Origin: Metellina segmentata
Taxonomy: Eukaryota > Arthropoda > Arachnida > Araneae > Tetragnathidae
DNA length: 64,000 nucleotides
Direction: 5' to 3'
NCBI GenBank assembly: GCA_947359465.1
Contig: OX375872.1
Coordinates: forward strand, 1,780,395-1,844,394
Of this stretch, positions 39,578 through 50,729 are shown piece after piece (position 1 is the stretch's first letter; each line of letters begins with the position of its first letter). The translations under genes were made by a program, and so were the position numbers. The notes under the pieces were generated by a model. The model did not search any database, was not told the origin of the DNA, and worked only from the letters and a program-made list of their open reading frames with translations.

Positions 39578-40239
39578 CAGGCACATGCCAACAGGGGGGG
39601 CCGGGGTTTTTTTGGCCCCCTCCTGTCACTGAGGAGGAGGGGCGAAAGCTATATTTCGCCCCTCCACACCCACAATATCAGGGAACATTATTAACATTTT
39701 AACTTCAAAAGTAACATTAAACAGTACCGTTGAAAAAATGTGGACTAATTTCATTTCCTGTCAATAGATGCAGGCCCAGAGTGCAAACTTGGCATTTGCT
39801 CTGGACAGCCGATTGCATGTCTTGAGAAAAACGATTTATTTTTATGACCGACTGACGGATTGTATGTTAGGGTTTTATTGCGCTAGGTCCCAAACTGGAC
39901 AAGAAGCGCCTGACCAACTGACGGAAATGTCGTTTGAAGATAAGGGCATTCCGGAAATCGCAACAAATCTGCCATTGTTTATTTTGATAATTTACAATAT
40001 TGGGTCTTTTAAATTGTCGGCTTTTTTGTTTGAAGTAAAAACGGGAAACAGCCTGCAAGTGAACTGTTCTGAATTTTTGCCCGATGGATTATTTAGTTTT
40101 ACGGATTTCCTTGACGAGTAAGGTTCCGGGCTTAATGTTTTGAAAGTGAACACTTCAATTTGTGAAGTAATTAAGTGACGGAAACGTGAGAACAGTGCAT
40201 TGTTAAAACTTGTTGCTTCGTAAACCAACACTCCTGTCG

Positions 40240-40530
40240 TAAGTGATTTCGCTTTTTTTTTTTTTTTTACTTTAACACTTAATGCACCCTAAACTGATAG
40301 CCGCATCAGTAAAAAAAAAACATCTCAATTTTGAATAAACCATGTTAATCTTGTAATATTCTGATCTGTACTCAATCGACAAACCATCTTGAGAATCGAG
40401 TGAAAAAAACCCAGTTTTCAATCCTGCGACAACGGCGGTGGTAACTCTTTTTAATATAGAGAGATTCTTAAATATTTCTAACTTAAAACAACAGTAATAC
40501 TCAATTATTGAAAAACGGGTTTCCAATAAA
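40240..40530 (-). repeat. Dispersed repeat family A, copy 2 (minus strand)
   Basis: The reverse complement matches 46,318-46,520: GCCGTTGTCGCAGG, CTCGATTCTCA, AGTACAGATCAG, TAACATGGTTTATTCAAAATT, GATGCGGCTATCAGTTTAG, TTAAGTGT. It lies inside the hAT-type element, so it is either part of it or a later insertion. Confidence 0.65.
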
Positions 40531-40719
40531 AAAAATACCTATTCCAAGTTGTAGTTAACAAAAACATTCTTATTTTCATAAAAGTAGTATGAACAAAAAT
40601 TTGCGGTCGCTAAGCAGTAAAAATCGCGACTAATTTTTGATAAATATTAGGCAATTATAAATCTAATAAATTGGCTACCTGAACCATTATATTCCAAACT
40701 TTCGTCCTATATATGAGCC

Positions 40720-41035
40720 GCCGACCAACCTGTATAGTGGTTAAGGTGTTAGCCTCTAGATCGGAAGGTTCCTAGTTCGAATCCGGGTCGGGCATGGATG
40801 TTTGTAAGCGTATTGGCGGCTGGTGCACCTTAAATCTGTCGTCCTCACGTTGAGTTGGTGTGGAAGTTTGGAGAGTGGGGTGCCAGCTCAGGTGTTGCTT
40901 CGTCATCTGACCGTGGTTCAAAATTACGAGGTGTTGTCCTCGGATCTTCTCCTTATGGGATTAATCCCGGACCGTCGTCAATAGCCCGTTGTGTTGGTCA
41001 AGTACGACATTAACTAATAAATACCAAATACCGAC
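40720..41035 (+). repeat. Full-length tRNA-derived SINE, plus strand
   Basis: The 5' end is tRNA-like, with an A-box-like TAGTGGTTAAGG and a B-box AGTTCGAATCC spaced as in an internal RNA polymerase III promoter. The body contains GGTGCACCTTAAATCTG and GGAGAGTGGGGTGCCAGCTC; the 3' tail is AAATACC-like repeats. Exact duplications ATATGAGCC flank it (40,711-40,719 and 41,036-41,044), as LINE-driven insertion produces. About 316 bp. Confidence 0.85.
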
Positions 41036-41171
41036 ATATGAGCCTTAAAATTTAATTAATAGAAAATTTGCTCATTTCCCCATTCTCGAAAAAACGGGGA
41101 ATTTGTAATATAATTTTCTGCAGGGGTTTATTATTATCGATCATATTTATATTAATATTGCACTCAGAATT

Positions 41172-41503
41172 GGTAATTGGTAATTTTTTGTTTACGTCGT
41201 ACTAGAGCAACACAAAGGGCTATTGACGACGGTCCGGGATCAGTCCCTTAAGGGAAAGATCCGAGGACAACACTTCGTAATTTTGAACCACGGTCAGATG
41301 ACGAAGCAACGCCTGAGCTGGCACCCCACTCTCCAAACTTCCACGCCAACCCAACGTGAGGACTTTCGGCCACGACAGATTTAAGGTGCACCAGCCGCCT
41401 CTACACCATACGTTTACAAACATCCATGCCCGGACCCGGATTCGAACCAGGAACCTTCCGATCTAGAGGCTAACACCTTAACCACTATACCGGTTGGTCG
41501 GCG
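41172..41503 (-). repeat. Full-length tRNA-derived SINE, minus strand
   Basis: Same family as the copy at 40,720, reversed: GGATTCGAACCAGGAACC is the B-box region and CCTTAACCACTATACC the A-box region, both on the minus strand. An exact 11-bp duplication CACTCAGAATT flanks it (41,161-41,171 and 41,504-41,514). The 67-codon open frame across it is a chance reading. Confidence 0.88.
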
Positions 41504-42350
41504 CACTCAGAATTTTAAAACTTTGCCTATGTAAGTTGCAAGTGGTGAAAAAAGTTTTTCCAAATTAAAAATCATCAAAAATTATTTCAGATTTACAATA
41601 ACTCTACATAGACTAAGTAGATTGACTATAACTATCGAAAATGAGTTTTGTAATAAATTGTGTTTTAAAGAACTCATACGAGATTATGCAGAGTAAAAGG
41701 TCAGAGGAAAATGTTTCGATTAAAAATGGAATTTTTTATTATTGTTAATTGTGTTTTTTTTAAACCAAATTTTCAAATACATTTTATATTTTAACTATTG
41801 TTATTAGTTTTTAACTTTTTAAAATTAGTGTTTATCTTATTTCATTGGTTTTTTAAAATATTGCCTACTGTGCTTCATTGAAACCGAATTTTTAAATATA
41901 TATTCTGTTAAAAAAAATTTTGAGCACTCATAGGCGGTAGAGTCAGAATCGAGATAATGTTTACCCATGTGATTCAAGCAAATCAAATATAAATAAAAAA
42001 AAGTTAAGAAAAATCGAAACGTTTAGGAAAAAGTCGACGTTTTAATTTCTAATTTAAATGTATTGTAAGTTTTAAAAATCACCATAAAGTCATTTAGTAA
42101 ATATTGTATAAAGAAAAAAATATGATTTAAAAAAAAATCAAGTGTTAATTGATGAATATCTTTTTATATAAATTAATTAATTGTTTATTTTTTATTATTA
42201 ATAATTAATCAATATTAATATAATTAATTTATTCTCTAATCTATTCTTTTTACAGGGGTACTTTTCGGGAGAAACCCCCTCCCCATTCAACAACCCTATT
42301 TACGCCTATGCTCCCTCTATTCAAAACGTTGGCACGTCCCTGGAAGAGAG

Positions 42351-42580
42351 ATTGCAAAATATGTGACAAGTTTTATGTTCTCGCATGTAAAAATATCAAA
42401 GCACAGTATTCATCTGAGAAGTTGTAACAAGATGCTTGAAAGGGACACTAAACTTTTCAACCATGAGGAATGTAAGAGATTTTATGTATTTAGAAGAGAG
42501 TGGGAAGTATGCGACTAAAAACAACCTTTAGGTACACATATGTAAATATATACAAGTACAATATTCACCTGGAAAACCTT
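42351..42580. repeat. Short degenerate tandem array, right part
   Basis: It continues the unit cut by the hAT insertion (GTGACAAGTTTTATG, TCGCATGTAAAAATATC, TTGTAACAAGATG), then gives one more copy from 42,439 (GACACTAAACTTTTCAACC, AATGTAAGAGATTTTATG). Removing the insertion and one GAAGAGAG restores a normal unit. Confidence 0.75.
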
Positions 42581-44043
42581 AGTTGAAGATCGTACCAACA
42601 CAAATTTCACTTTTTTCAGCCATTCAAGGTCTGAACATTTGTTATAATGAAATAATTTTGTGTATCGAATACTTAGAAACCTCTGGTTTATATCACAAAT
42701 CGATAGATCGCGTTTTTATTTATACCACATTTTTTTTTACTTGTGCCCGGAGGAATTTTTGGTTTAGGAAGTAGAGGAAATTTCGATCCGTTTCTTGTTC
42801 AAAAGCACTTGTTTCGAGTCGTTATAGTAAACTGAGAAACGTAAATAGTTGAAAATTTTTTTGGGAGTCTCAAAAGTTAGAATAAGAAGGAATTTCAGAT
42901 TTAAAATATCTTATTTAGTAATATTTTCAAAGCTTATTCCATCGATTTTGTGTTTAACCTTTAGTTTTATAATTTACTATAAAAAGCGTGTGTGTTTAAT
43001 GAATAATTTATTCCTCTTTAATTCTATAAGTAGGGCCCTACTTCCATCGAGCTCTTCCCTTATCCCACAAGAAGCCCGGTATATCGAGGATTAGGTAAAA
43101 TGGTAAAAATAGAGTGAAATAGATTGTGTGTCTTAAAATGTTTGGTTATTGGTACAGGGAACTTTTTTTTTAATATTCCTATTAATCACTTGGTCAAAAA
43201 TCATTACCATATGTCACCAATGGGGAAGAAACTAAGACACGAATATGTAATTTTAATTTTAGTTTCGAGATTATCTGAAACCAACTGGCATTTATATCAT
43301 CTCGAATTCAATAAGTTCATTTCGAATTCGTTGGTGGTATATTACACCATTCCTTTTTAGGTTCCCTCTAGTGTTTGTTGCGAGTACGAATTGCAACTCA
43401 TGTTTGCCTTGTGTTTGGCACAGCTAGGCCAAATGAGGCCTACCAGAGTAATCTGAAGAAATCCAACATACAGTATCGATCCAAGAATACATATTTCTAT
43501 ATTCCTTTTGTTTGAAACAAAAATTGACATCATTTGTCATCAGGCGATCCAGTCAATGCCATATTTGAGTGATATTTAGAACTACAAAATTGACTCCCCC
43601 GGGTTTGGAACGAAATATTTGTTGCAAATAAAATGCACTTCAAATGATTCAATTTTCTGTCTTATTTGTTAAAACATTTCTTAGAAAGAACTCTATTCAA
43701 ACCTCATTTAAAGTGCATTCTATACTCTAGATGGCACCTGGAAAAAAAAAGTTTGTCTCATGAAGAAAGAAATGTGCAGAGGTAACTTGTAAGTGGTGAC
43801 AATGTAAGGGTATGTTCTGAAAAGAAATCATTTTTCTCATAAGAATTCTTGCGAAGCAACTTTTATTGTGAACGAGTGGCTAGAAATCCCACCTGTAAAA
43901 GCAATAAGACTAACTTTAGCAAGTAATGTTTGGCCTTTAGTCCGTGTATGCTCTCGAATATTTTCAATCAACCAAACAGAAGCATATCCAACATTCTCTG
44001 CGGTTCTCAGAATTAATTGGAAGACAAGTGAACAAGAGCGATA

Positions 44044-44044
<1 letters not shown>
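42581..44044. other. AT-rich non-coding stretch
   Basis: No supported gene. Open frames of 63-81 codons (42,583, 42,849, 43,124) lack recognisable domains. A short stretch near 43,415 (TGTTTGGCACAGCTAGGCC) loosely resembles one near 44,812 (CGTGTTTAGCGCAGCTTGG), perhaps an old shared repeat. Confidence 0.45.

Positions 44045-44077
<33 letters not shown>
44045..44077. repeat. (TA)n microsatellite, left of MITE
   Basis: Pure AT/TA repeat that resumes at 44,229 after a 152-bp insertion. Confidence 0.95.
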
Positions 44078-44080
<3 letters not shown>

Positions 44081-44225
44081 GCTTCGAATTAAATTTTTTA
44101 ATACAGGTGCACTTTGTGCACCTAAGTTTTTAAAATAGGTGCACAGGTGCGCCTAGCTGGGAAAAATTAGGTGCACAATTATATTTTCATGTGCACAGTG
44201 CACCTGTGCACCCGGGTATTTCGAG

Positions 44226-44229
<4 letters not shown>
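44078..44229. mobile_element. 152-bp MITE inserted in a TA microsatellite
   Basis: The left end, CAGGCTTCGAATTAAA, is mirrored by the right end TTTCGAGCCCT, reading AGGGCTCGAAA on the other strand; CAGGGCTCGAAA termini are common in hAT MITEs. TATATATA on both sides would serve as the 8-bp duplication but cannot be proved in a TA repeat. The interior is built from GTGCAC and AGGTGCAC motifs in both orientations. Confidence 0.6.

Positions 44230-44269
<40 letters not shown>
44229..44269. repeat. (TA)n microsatellite, right of MITE
   Basis: Pure TA repeat of about 41 bp, the continuation of the tract interrupted by the MITE. Confidence 0.95.
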
Positions 44270-44271
<2 letters not shown>

Positions 44272-44949
44272 ACACGTATAAAGCAATTAAAATTATGGAA
44301 TTCATTTTTATAAAAATAAAGGACATTTTAAGCTTTTTCAAAATTTTAAAATCCTTCGGTGATTGGTTTTTTGTAAAAGAATGTTCACTTCATTTTTTGA
44401 AAGTTCATTTTATCTAAGTAAATTGTTCCTTAGTAAAAATGAATGTGGGATTATTTCGTGTTCTGCTTCAATTTCTAATGCTTACAAGTTGGAATTTTTG
44501 TCTCAGCTAAATGACTCTTTCATGTTCCCAGATGTATTTGGTGCAATTCAAAATACCAAAATACCAACGAGAGGAAATTTTAGGACGCATTTAACGTGTA
44601 CCAGCCGTCGATTACATCCCGTACTTAGGATCTAGTTTCCTAACCTTCATATTGGTAATCCGTTGTTTCTCCGCTTTTATAACTATCTAGAAATTAACTT
44701 TTCGCGGGAGTTGAAATGGAATTTATTTCTGAATTCTACACGTTTTACTTGTTTCAATCGTGTTCCAAAAGAGTGGTTTTGGGTTTTTTGGCCCTCCCTC
44801 GTTGTTGTTTCGTGTTTAGCGCAGCTTGGTTAAATTTCGTCATAAAACCCCCAACCAACCAACCAACCAAGAGAATGAACTTCGTAACTTAATGAATTCA
44901 GCTAAAATGTCCAAAAATAATTCTATTCCATGAAATACTGCTTCTCAAG
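44270..44949. other. Non-coding stretch
   Basis: No supported gene. Around 44,595-44,640, GTGTACCAGCCGTCGATTAC followed by GGATCTAGTTTCCTAACC loosely resembles the SINE region around its GTGCACCAGCC segment. A (CCAA)n run lies at about 44,851-44,870. Confidence 0.4.
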
Positions 44950-45792
44950 ATCGAAAGTCGTTGGAAGTCTACTACTTGGCAGTTACTTTCAGAGCTTGCC
45001 AAGGAAACCGTTGTACTGTATACAGAAGGCTTAATGAAAAATGCCAGAAAGTGTCTTGACAACGCACTTTAATTGGTGAAAAGAATATCCCAACTGAAGT
45101 CAACACTTGACACACATGTTCTCTTTACTGATAAAGGGATATCTGTGATGGTGTGAATAATGATCTATGGACGTTTTCTGCGACCAGAGATATCGTTATG
45201 TAAGGCATTTCAGAGGTGCATATGGATCGGATTGTTTTATTAATGCCACATCAAGCAAACCTCGTTGACGAATTTCTTGAAAATTAAGCCAATGAGCGAA
45301 TACCGTGGCCAGCAAAATCTCCTGATCTGAACCCGATAGAGAAATTATGGGACAACCTTGGAAAAGCAGTTGCACGGAGACATCCTCTTCCAAGAGATAT
45401 AAATGCCCTGAAGACTGCATTGCTGGAGGAGTGGAACTTAATTCCTCAAACTGTGGTTAATAACATTATTGCCAGCATGAATATATAGCGTTGTGATATG
45501 TTTGTACAAGTCAGGGGCGATCCCATTGCATATTAAATTTCTTAATTAAAATGAGCCTTAATTTTTTCTGACTTATTCATTTTTTTATGAACTTTCCTTG
45601 TCACATATTATTGCCATTTTCATGGTTTGATGCTACAGTTTATATCATATACAGTGTTCTTAATTTTTTTCTTTTGTATTTATGTGTTATGATATTATGT
45701 CTAATTACAGACAAATTCATAAAATTAAAGTTCACACTTTCGAAGAAATCCGTGATTCTATGCAGTTAAAGATCATTTTGGACACCAGTGTA
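44950..45792 (+). pseudogene. Fragment of a decayed Tc1-family transposase and its right end
   Basis: The readable part, about 45,240-45,535, encodes PHQANLVDEFLEN, a stop, then IPWPAKSPDLNPIEKLW, which carries the catalytic Glu, and ALLEEWNLIPQTVV..IIASMNI, a second stop, and RCDMFVQVRGDPIAY. Upstream, a broken remnant of the core (TGTGATGGTGTG, degraded VMVW) suggests an internal deletion. Downstream, GATCATTTTGGACACCAGTG followed by TA at 45,791 looks like the right terminal repeat; the matching left end was not identified. Non-functional. Confidence 0.75.
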
Positions 45793-46034
45793 GTTTTAAT
45801 TTCACTGCTCATGGATGCGTAGAGTTGATACTTTACTAACTTCGGAAGTCCTAAAAATGGACAACCGGATAAAATACCAGATAGGATCGAGTAAAGCTTA
45901 TAATGATCCGTTTACAAAGCTTGTATTGAAATTTGGAAACTTTAAAAAGCTTAATGTTAAAATGTTTATTGGTTAAAGAGAGAAAGTACTGTTTTGTGTT
46001 GAGGATGTTATAATTTTAATTGGATTGCTTAAGT

Positions 46035-46058
46035 AGAGAGAGAGAGAGAGAGAGAGAG
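46035..46058. repeat. (AG)n microsatellite
   Basis: Twelve AG dinucleotides in a row. Confidence 0.95.
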
Positions 46059-46317
46059 CGACCATTATATATTGAGTAGTGGCCTCAGTTTTTATTGATG
46101 ATGTAGTCACAGAAGTGTGTGTCACACACACAGCTATAACTGTAGCTTGCATTCGATTCAGAATTATTGTTTCGTGACTGAGACAATGTTAGTAGGTAGG
46201 AAGTTAATATATATTAATTATTAAAAATTAATTATTTATTTATTTTGATGCTTATTTATTAATTACACTTGATTTGAAAAAATCACAATTTTTTTTATCT
46301 CTTTAAATTTAAAAAAA

Positions 46318-46640
46318 CGTTGCCGCAGCCGCCGTCGCAGGGTTGAAAACTCGCTGCTTTTACTGCTCGATTCTTAGATAGTTTGCCAAGAAAGTACGGA
46401 TCAGAAAACTACGAAATTAACATGGTTTGTTCAAAATTGTACAGGGAACATGAAAAAGAAGATTTTTTTTCCGGTGCGGCTATTAGTTTAGTATTTATTA
46501 AGTGTCTAAGTGAAAAAGCGAAATTTCAAACGCTAATGAGCAAAAGACGTACAAATTTTCAAACTTCAGTCGTGATTTTTTACAGTGCTTCTAAACGTGA
46601 ATTTTTGCAGCTCGTCGAGCTATTTTAGAAATTTCAATTT
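46318..46640 (+). repeat. Dispersed repeat family A, copy 3 (plus strand)
   Basis: The most complete copy of the front part: GCCGCCGTCGCAGGGTTGAA, CTGCTCGATTCTTAGA, AAGTACGGATCAGAAAAC, TTAACATGGTTTGTTCAAAA, TGCGGCTATTAGTTTAG, AGCAAAAGACGTACAAA. It matches the reverse complements of 40,240-40,530 and 26,400-26,515, and 47,365-47,500 directly. An 81-codon open frame over it is not supported as a gene. Confidence 0.65.
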
Positions 46641-47260
46641 GGTTCCTGGTAATATTTCTTTGAAATTCGGGAAAAACCAGTTCATTTTCGTTATTTTTTT
46701 GGTAAACTGTCATATCTATAGTTTATTACTATTAGTTTTTAAATTTAAAAACATCGCACAAAACCTAAGAATATACTCTTTCTTACGGTACAATTATTTT
46801 GAAATTGGTTAATAAATAAATTCGATGCGATCAAAAGTTGCTCACACAAATTTTGGAATATTTGGACATTTTCGTAAATTTTTGTTAAAACAGTCATATC
46901 TATAGCTTGTACTATTATTTTTTAAATTTGAAAGCATCACTGAAAACCTTAGAATATACTCTTTCCTATGGTAAAATTATTTTGGAAATTGGTTATTAAA
47001 TAAATTTTCGATGGATTATATGTTGGTCATATAAAAATTTCGGGACTTTAAGATCGTAAGTTCCGATACACAAAACTAAAACTGTCATATGTGTCGCTTA
47101 ATACTATTAGTTTTTAAATTTTAAAATACCACGTGAAAGCTTAGAATACACTACTTCTTACGTTAAAATTACTTTTAAAATTGGTTCATAAATAAATTCG
47201 ATACAATCAAAAGTTGGTCATAAAAATTTCGTAATTTTTAGATCACGAAGCGATAGCACT
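46641..47260. repeat. Three-copy degenerate tandem repeat, about 188-191 bp period
   Basis: Landmarks ACTGTCATATCTATAG (about 46,707), CAGTCATATCTATAGC (about 46,893) and ACTGTCATATGTGTCGC (about 47,083) recur, each followed by ACTATTAGTTTTTAAATTT, a CTTAGAATA(T/C)ACTCTTTCTTACG-like stretch, AAATTGGTT, AATAAATTCGAT and AAAAGTTGGTCA. The period is close to that of the 191-bp satellite, but the sequence is unrelated. Confidence 0.75.
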
Positions 47261-47364
47261 CATTCTCCTTCACGGAAATGAAGATTACATTTTCTGACTA
47301 ACTTATATATTTGCCAGATATCAAATTTATCATAGCAATGATTTTTTTTTTAATTTGGCGAGGA

Positions 47365-47634
47365 AAAAGGCTCGCTTTTTTCACTCTATTCTCAGACGGC
47401 TTCCCGAGAAAGTGTAGATCAGAAAACTAAGAGAAACTAAATTTAACATGGTCTATTTTAAATTGTAGAGGGAACAAGATGGAGAAGGTTTTTACTGATG
47501 CGTTACTGATACATTAAGTGTTAAAATAAAGAAAAGAGAAATCACTTGCGAAAAGAATGTTGGTTTGCAAAGCAAACCAAAAAGGATTGCGTAGCAATTC
47601 CCAGGGGTTCGCGAGCAGTTGGCAGAGTCCCCTA
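47365..47634 (+). repeat. Dispersed repeat family A, copy 4 (plus strand)
   Basis: Contains CTCTATTCTCAGACGG, AAGTGTAGATCAGAAAAC, TTTAACATGGTCTATTTTAAA and GATACATTAAGTGTTAAAA, then a 3' part with the hairpin TGGTTTGC AAAGC GCAAACCA-like motif, GGATTGCGTAGCAATTCCC, GTTGGCAGAGTCCCCTAG, followed by T. The CTAG|T end with an upstream hairpin would suit a Helitron, but the class remains unproven. Confidence 0.6.
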
Positions 47635-49394
47635 GTTAATACAATATTTACCAGATGTTTTTATGGTGAATTTTAAAATTTACAATACATTTAAATTAGA
47701 AATTAAAACGTCGATTTTTTCGTAACTTCTTAGATTTAAACTTGATTTGCTTGAAGCACATCGATAAAAATTCTCTCGATTCTGATTCTGTCGTCTATAA
47801 GTGCTCACAATTTTTTAATAAGTGTATTAATTATATACTTGTGAATAACTACATGCGACTGTAATATTTATGATGAGATTAAGACATGAAATCATTCATC
47901 AGTATTGGAAGAAACATCATTGTTGTAACGTCAACAAGAGGAAAGATAACTTATACTTATCACATTAACTTTTCTATTGAATTTTTTTTAGTAAAAAAGT
48001 CATCTCCCGAAAGTAATATTTAAATTCTAACATAATTACATAAAATATGTCTTGCCTTAAAAATGCAATAATGCTTTCGCACTGTTATTTTTTGTTATGT
48101 CTTGTAATAAAGGAAAAAGAGTGTACTTCCATGTCCAACAAGATATTTAATAATTCTAAAGGGACATCACAATAGACAGGGATAAGTACGAAACGAGCAG
48201 CGTAATGACTCAGAGGTAATTGGGTCAGTTACTGCGTATTATAAAAGATTACATCAGCCCGTTGTATCTAATTCGAATATATATTTACTAGAAGCAGTAA
48301 TGTTTCACACATGGCATCATAAATCTAAATGCCGGTAATGTATAAACATTTGTGATTAACAGCACTCATAATATAAACACTTAAAAGAAGTATGCAACAT
48401 TTTAATACTGAAACATTTTAAAGCAGAAGTACAGAAGATGTGCTGTGGATAAGGTTCGCCACAACATCTCTGTAAAGAGAATATGTCCTCTCACCCTTAA
48501 GGAATTTAAGACTTTTAATAACATGCAGGCGGTTAAGAAACCAGGATTATAAAGTGAAACTAGTAGAACTTAATGAGTAATATATAAATCGAAAAGGAAA
48601 TGAACCACCAAAAATCTCTATTCATCGACAAGTGTAGTATCGAGAATTCCTTTGGGCGGACCCTTGTAGTACTCAGAAGCATAGCCGTGACTAGGGTTGA
48701 TGGCTGAGGGGGGAGGAGTTCAGTCCCGAGAAGTATGAACTGTACACCAATAAAAAGGTGAAGCATCTAGAGACCATCTCAGGGAAACTTTCGTATTTTT
48801 ATGTTAAAAATCACACGATATATTGATACTTTTTTTCGTAGAACATTGATAAAATTATTAAAAAATTTGCGTCTAGCAAATGTTAGTCACTATATCAAAT
48901 GTACTAAAGCAAATGTTTCAAATAAAGTCGTTTTAAACAATGTTGTTTTATAGTATCATACATGAGAAACACATTGTTTGGTTTAACAACAAATTATTTA
49001 AGGATAGTCTTGAATTACACTAAAACCTTGCTATTTCAAACCCCCTGTTCATCCGAGTTTGGTTAATCCGAACGATCTGTTTTTAAATTTGTTAAACAAA
49101 ATACAGTAAATCAGTGACAACATATATTACAATTATTGAAATAAAAAACATCATTGGTAAGAATGCACATACATTCAGATTTTTAGATTATCATAAAATT
49201 AGAAAGAATAGAAAAATAATCACTAGAACTTCATGAACTGTAAACATTTGGATAAAATTAATTAGTTTTTGCTGTCATAAATACATATAAACATTTTCCT
49301 AGTCGGTTCTTCAAAAAACATATTGTATAAGTTAAACATAAAAAAAAAATGAAGTGAATGAAAATTTCATTTTTGTCGTGCATTTACATATATT
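47635..49394. other. AT-rich non-coding stretch
   Basis: No supported gene. A short GC-rich piece at 48,640-48,730 (GGGCGGACCC, CATAGCCGTGACTAGGG) resembles the end of some mobile element but has no detectable partner end. Confidence 0.45.
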
Positions 49395-50729
49395 TCCGTG
49401 TATAAGCCGAGAATGTTTGGAACTTTTTCTAAAGCTAAAGTGTGTTTGTGAGGGGGGGGGGCGGCGGCTTATATACGGATCCGCTAATTTCGCAAAAAAC
49501 TAATGTACATTTCCGTTAGCCGGGCGCAAGCGATAAATCGCTAACTATCGACAAATATAGCACACAAAATAATAATTGAACACCGTAATTAATTAGCACA
49601 TAACAATAATAATTGGAAAGGGAATTTTTTTTTTTGTATAGCCGTTGGATTCGGATATCTCTCCGGTGGCAGCAACTTCGAATTCTTTACGAGCGATTAA
49701 CGATTTTTATAGCAACTCCAACGGGTGTCGGGAAAGCAACCCTTTTTTTTACTTCGTACCATCTGAACTCGGATCCGAATCCAACAGCTGTTCCAATTTT
49801 TAAAGTATTTTAACTTACGTTTTGAATGCAGCTTTTAAGCAAAAAGAGAAAAATGAGTCATATAAATCCTTCAAATTCCGTGTCTGAATCCGAGTTTCCG
49901 AATAGTTCGTAAAATTCGGCTTCACTCATTGGGATGTTCTGATGTTTATCATCATCATCAGTTCCAATGCCATTTCCGTACTAGAATTTATATGTTCTTC
50001 ATACACATCACTGCCAAGGGTCAATGAGCCCGCTCCCTCTTTTGAAATTTTATGTACAGCACATGTTTTAAGGCTGCACGGTGAAGATAAGTGGCACTGA
50101 TAAAAAAATATTCCCAAGCCCCAGCCGCTCTCCTTGACCATTGTTGAACTGATCATCTGTCAATCACCCAGTCAGAGGTCCGGCATCAGGTGCGGGAAAA
50201 TTTTGGACGATCATTAACGGTCACCTTTGGAAAGGGGGCGAATAGACAACCTCGCAGTGAAACTTGCGGCTTAAAGCTCAGAACGCTCGTCATTGCACAT
50301 CTTTACTGCCAAGTTAAATCGTGGCGAACAGTTGGAGAGTTCAATCTCATTTAGACCCTACCCGGTTTTCTTTTAAGAGCCATAATGAATTACCTCCCCC
50401 TTTTGAATCCTAATGTCCAGTACATCATCACCTGTCAATCACCCCGTCAGATGTCGGATATCAGAAGCTGGACCGTCTGGACACTGTGGAAAATCATTAG
50501 CAGGTTAAAGCTATCATCGTTGGCAAGTAGCGTTTTACTTTACAACGATTTGATGGGAAAATATTCCACCCGTTTTACCTACTTGGCGACATTACGCCCT
50601 CATGGCTTTAGAACGTATGGTTTGTGAACGTCACAATTTTTTTTTAAATTTTTATTTCGGTTTATATACAGATTTTGAATTTTGAGTAAATTTTTGAAGA
50701 AAACACGCACACCTCGGCTCATACACGGA
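49395..50729 (-). mobile_element. Inverted-repeat transposon, tentatively pogo-like
   Basis: TCCGTGTATAAGCCGAG at 49,395 pairs with CTCGGCTCATACACGGA ending at 50,729 (16 of 17). Both ends also carry a second, inner CGGCTTATAT motif (49,464 and 50,731), so the termini are themselves partly palindromic. On the minus strand a short reading ending near 49,843 gives MSEAEFYELFGNSDSDTEFE then GF, an acidic C-terminal tail of the sort seen in CENP-B/pogo-type transposases. No catalytic motif survives. Two diverged copies of a CTGTCAATCACCC(A/C)GTCAGA stretch (50,158 and 50,433) suggest an internal duplication. Confidence 0.45.

Larger units (their letters stand above)
39578..42342. mobile_element. 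hAT-type transposon with nested insertions (2,765 bp)
   Basis: Ends are CAGGCACATGCCAAC on the left and, reverse-complemented, CAGGGACGTGCCAAC on the right (13 of 15 identical), with a perfect 8-bp target duplication outside. CAGGG..TGCC termini are typical of hAT elements. Just inside the left end is a GC-rich tract (39,592-39,670) with complementary G- and C-runs. The interior holds a 118-codon open frame at 39,768-40,121 with no recognised domain, a copy of repeat family A, and two SINEs in opposite orientation. No BED finger, DDE core or hAT dimerisation domain is visible, so it is non-autonomous or has lost its transposase. Confidence 0.85.

Noticed and set aside
39768..40121. 118-codon frame as the hAT transposase
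   Set aside because: It has no BED zinc finger, DDE motif or dimerisation domain, and is far too short.
40731..40800. A functional tRNA gene at the SINE heads (40,731 and about 41,440 on the minus strand)
   Set aside because: A- and B-box-like promoter elements are present, but the sequence does not fold as a complete cloverleaf by eye and it continues into a SINE body with target duplications.
41220..41423. Minus-strand 67-codon frame as a gene
   Set aside because: It lies entirely within the minus-strand SINE.
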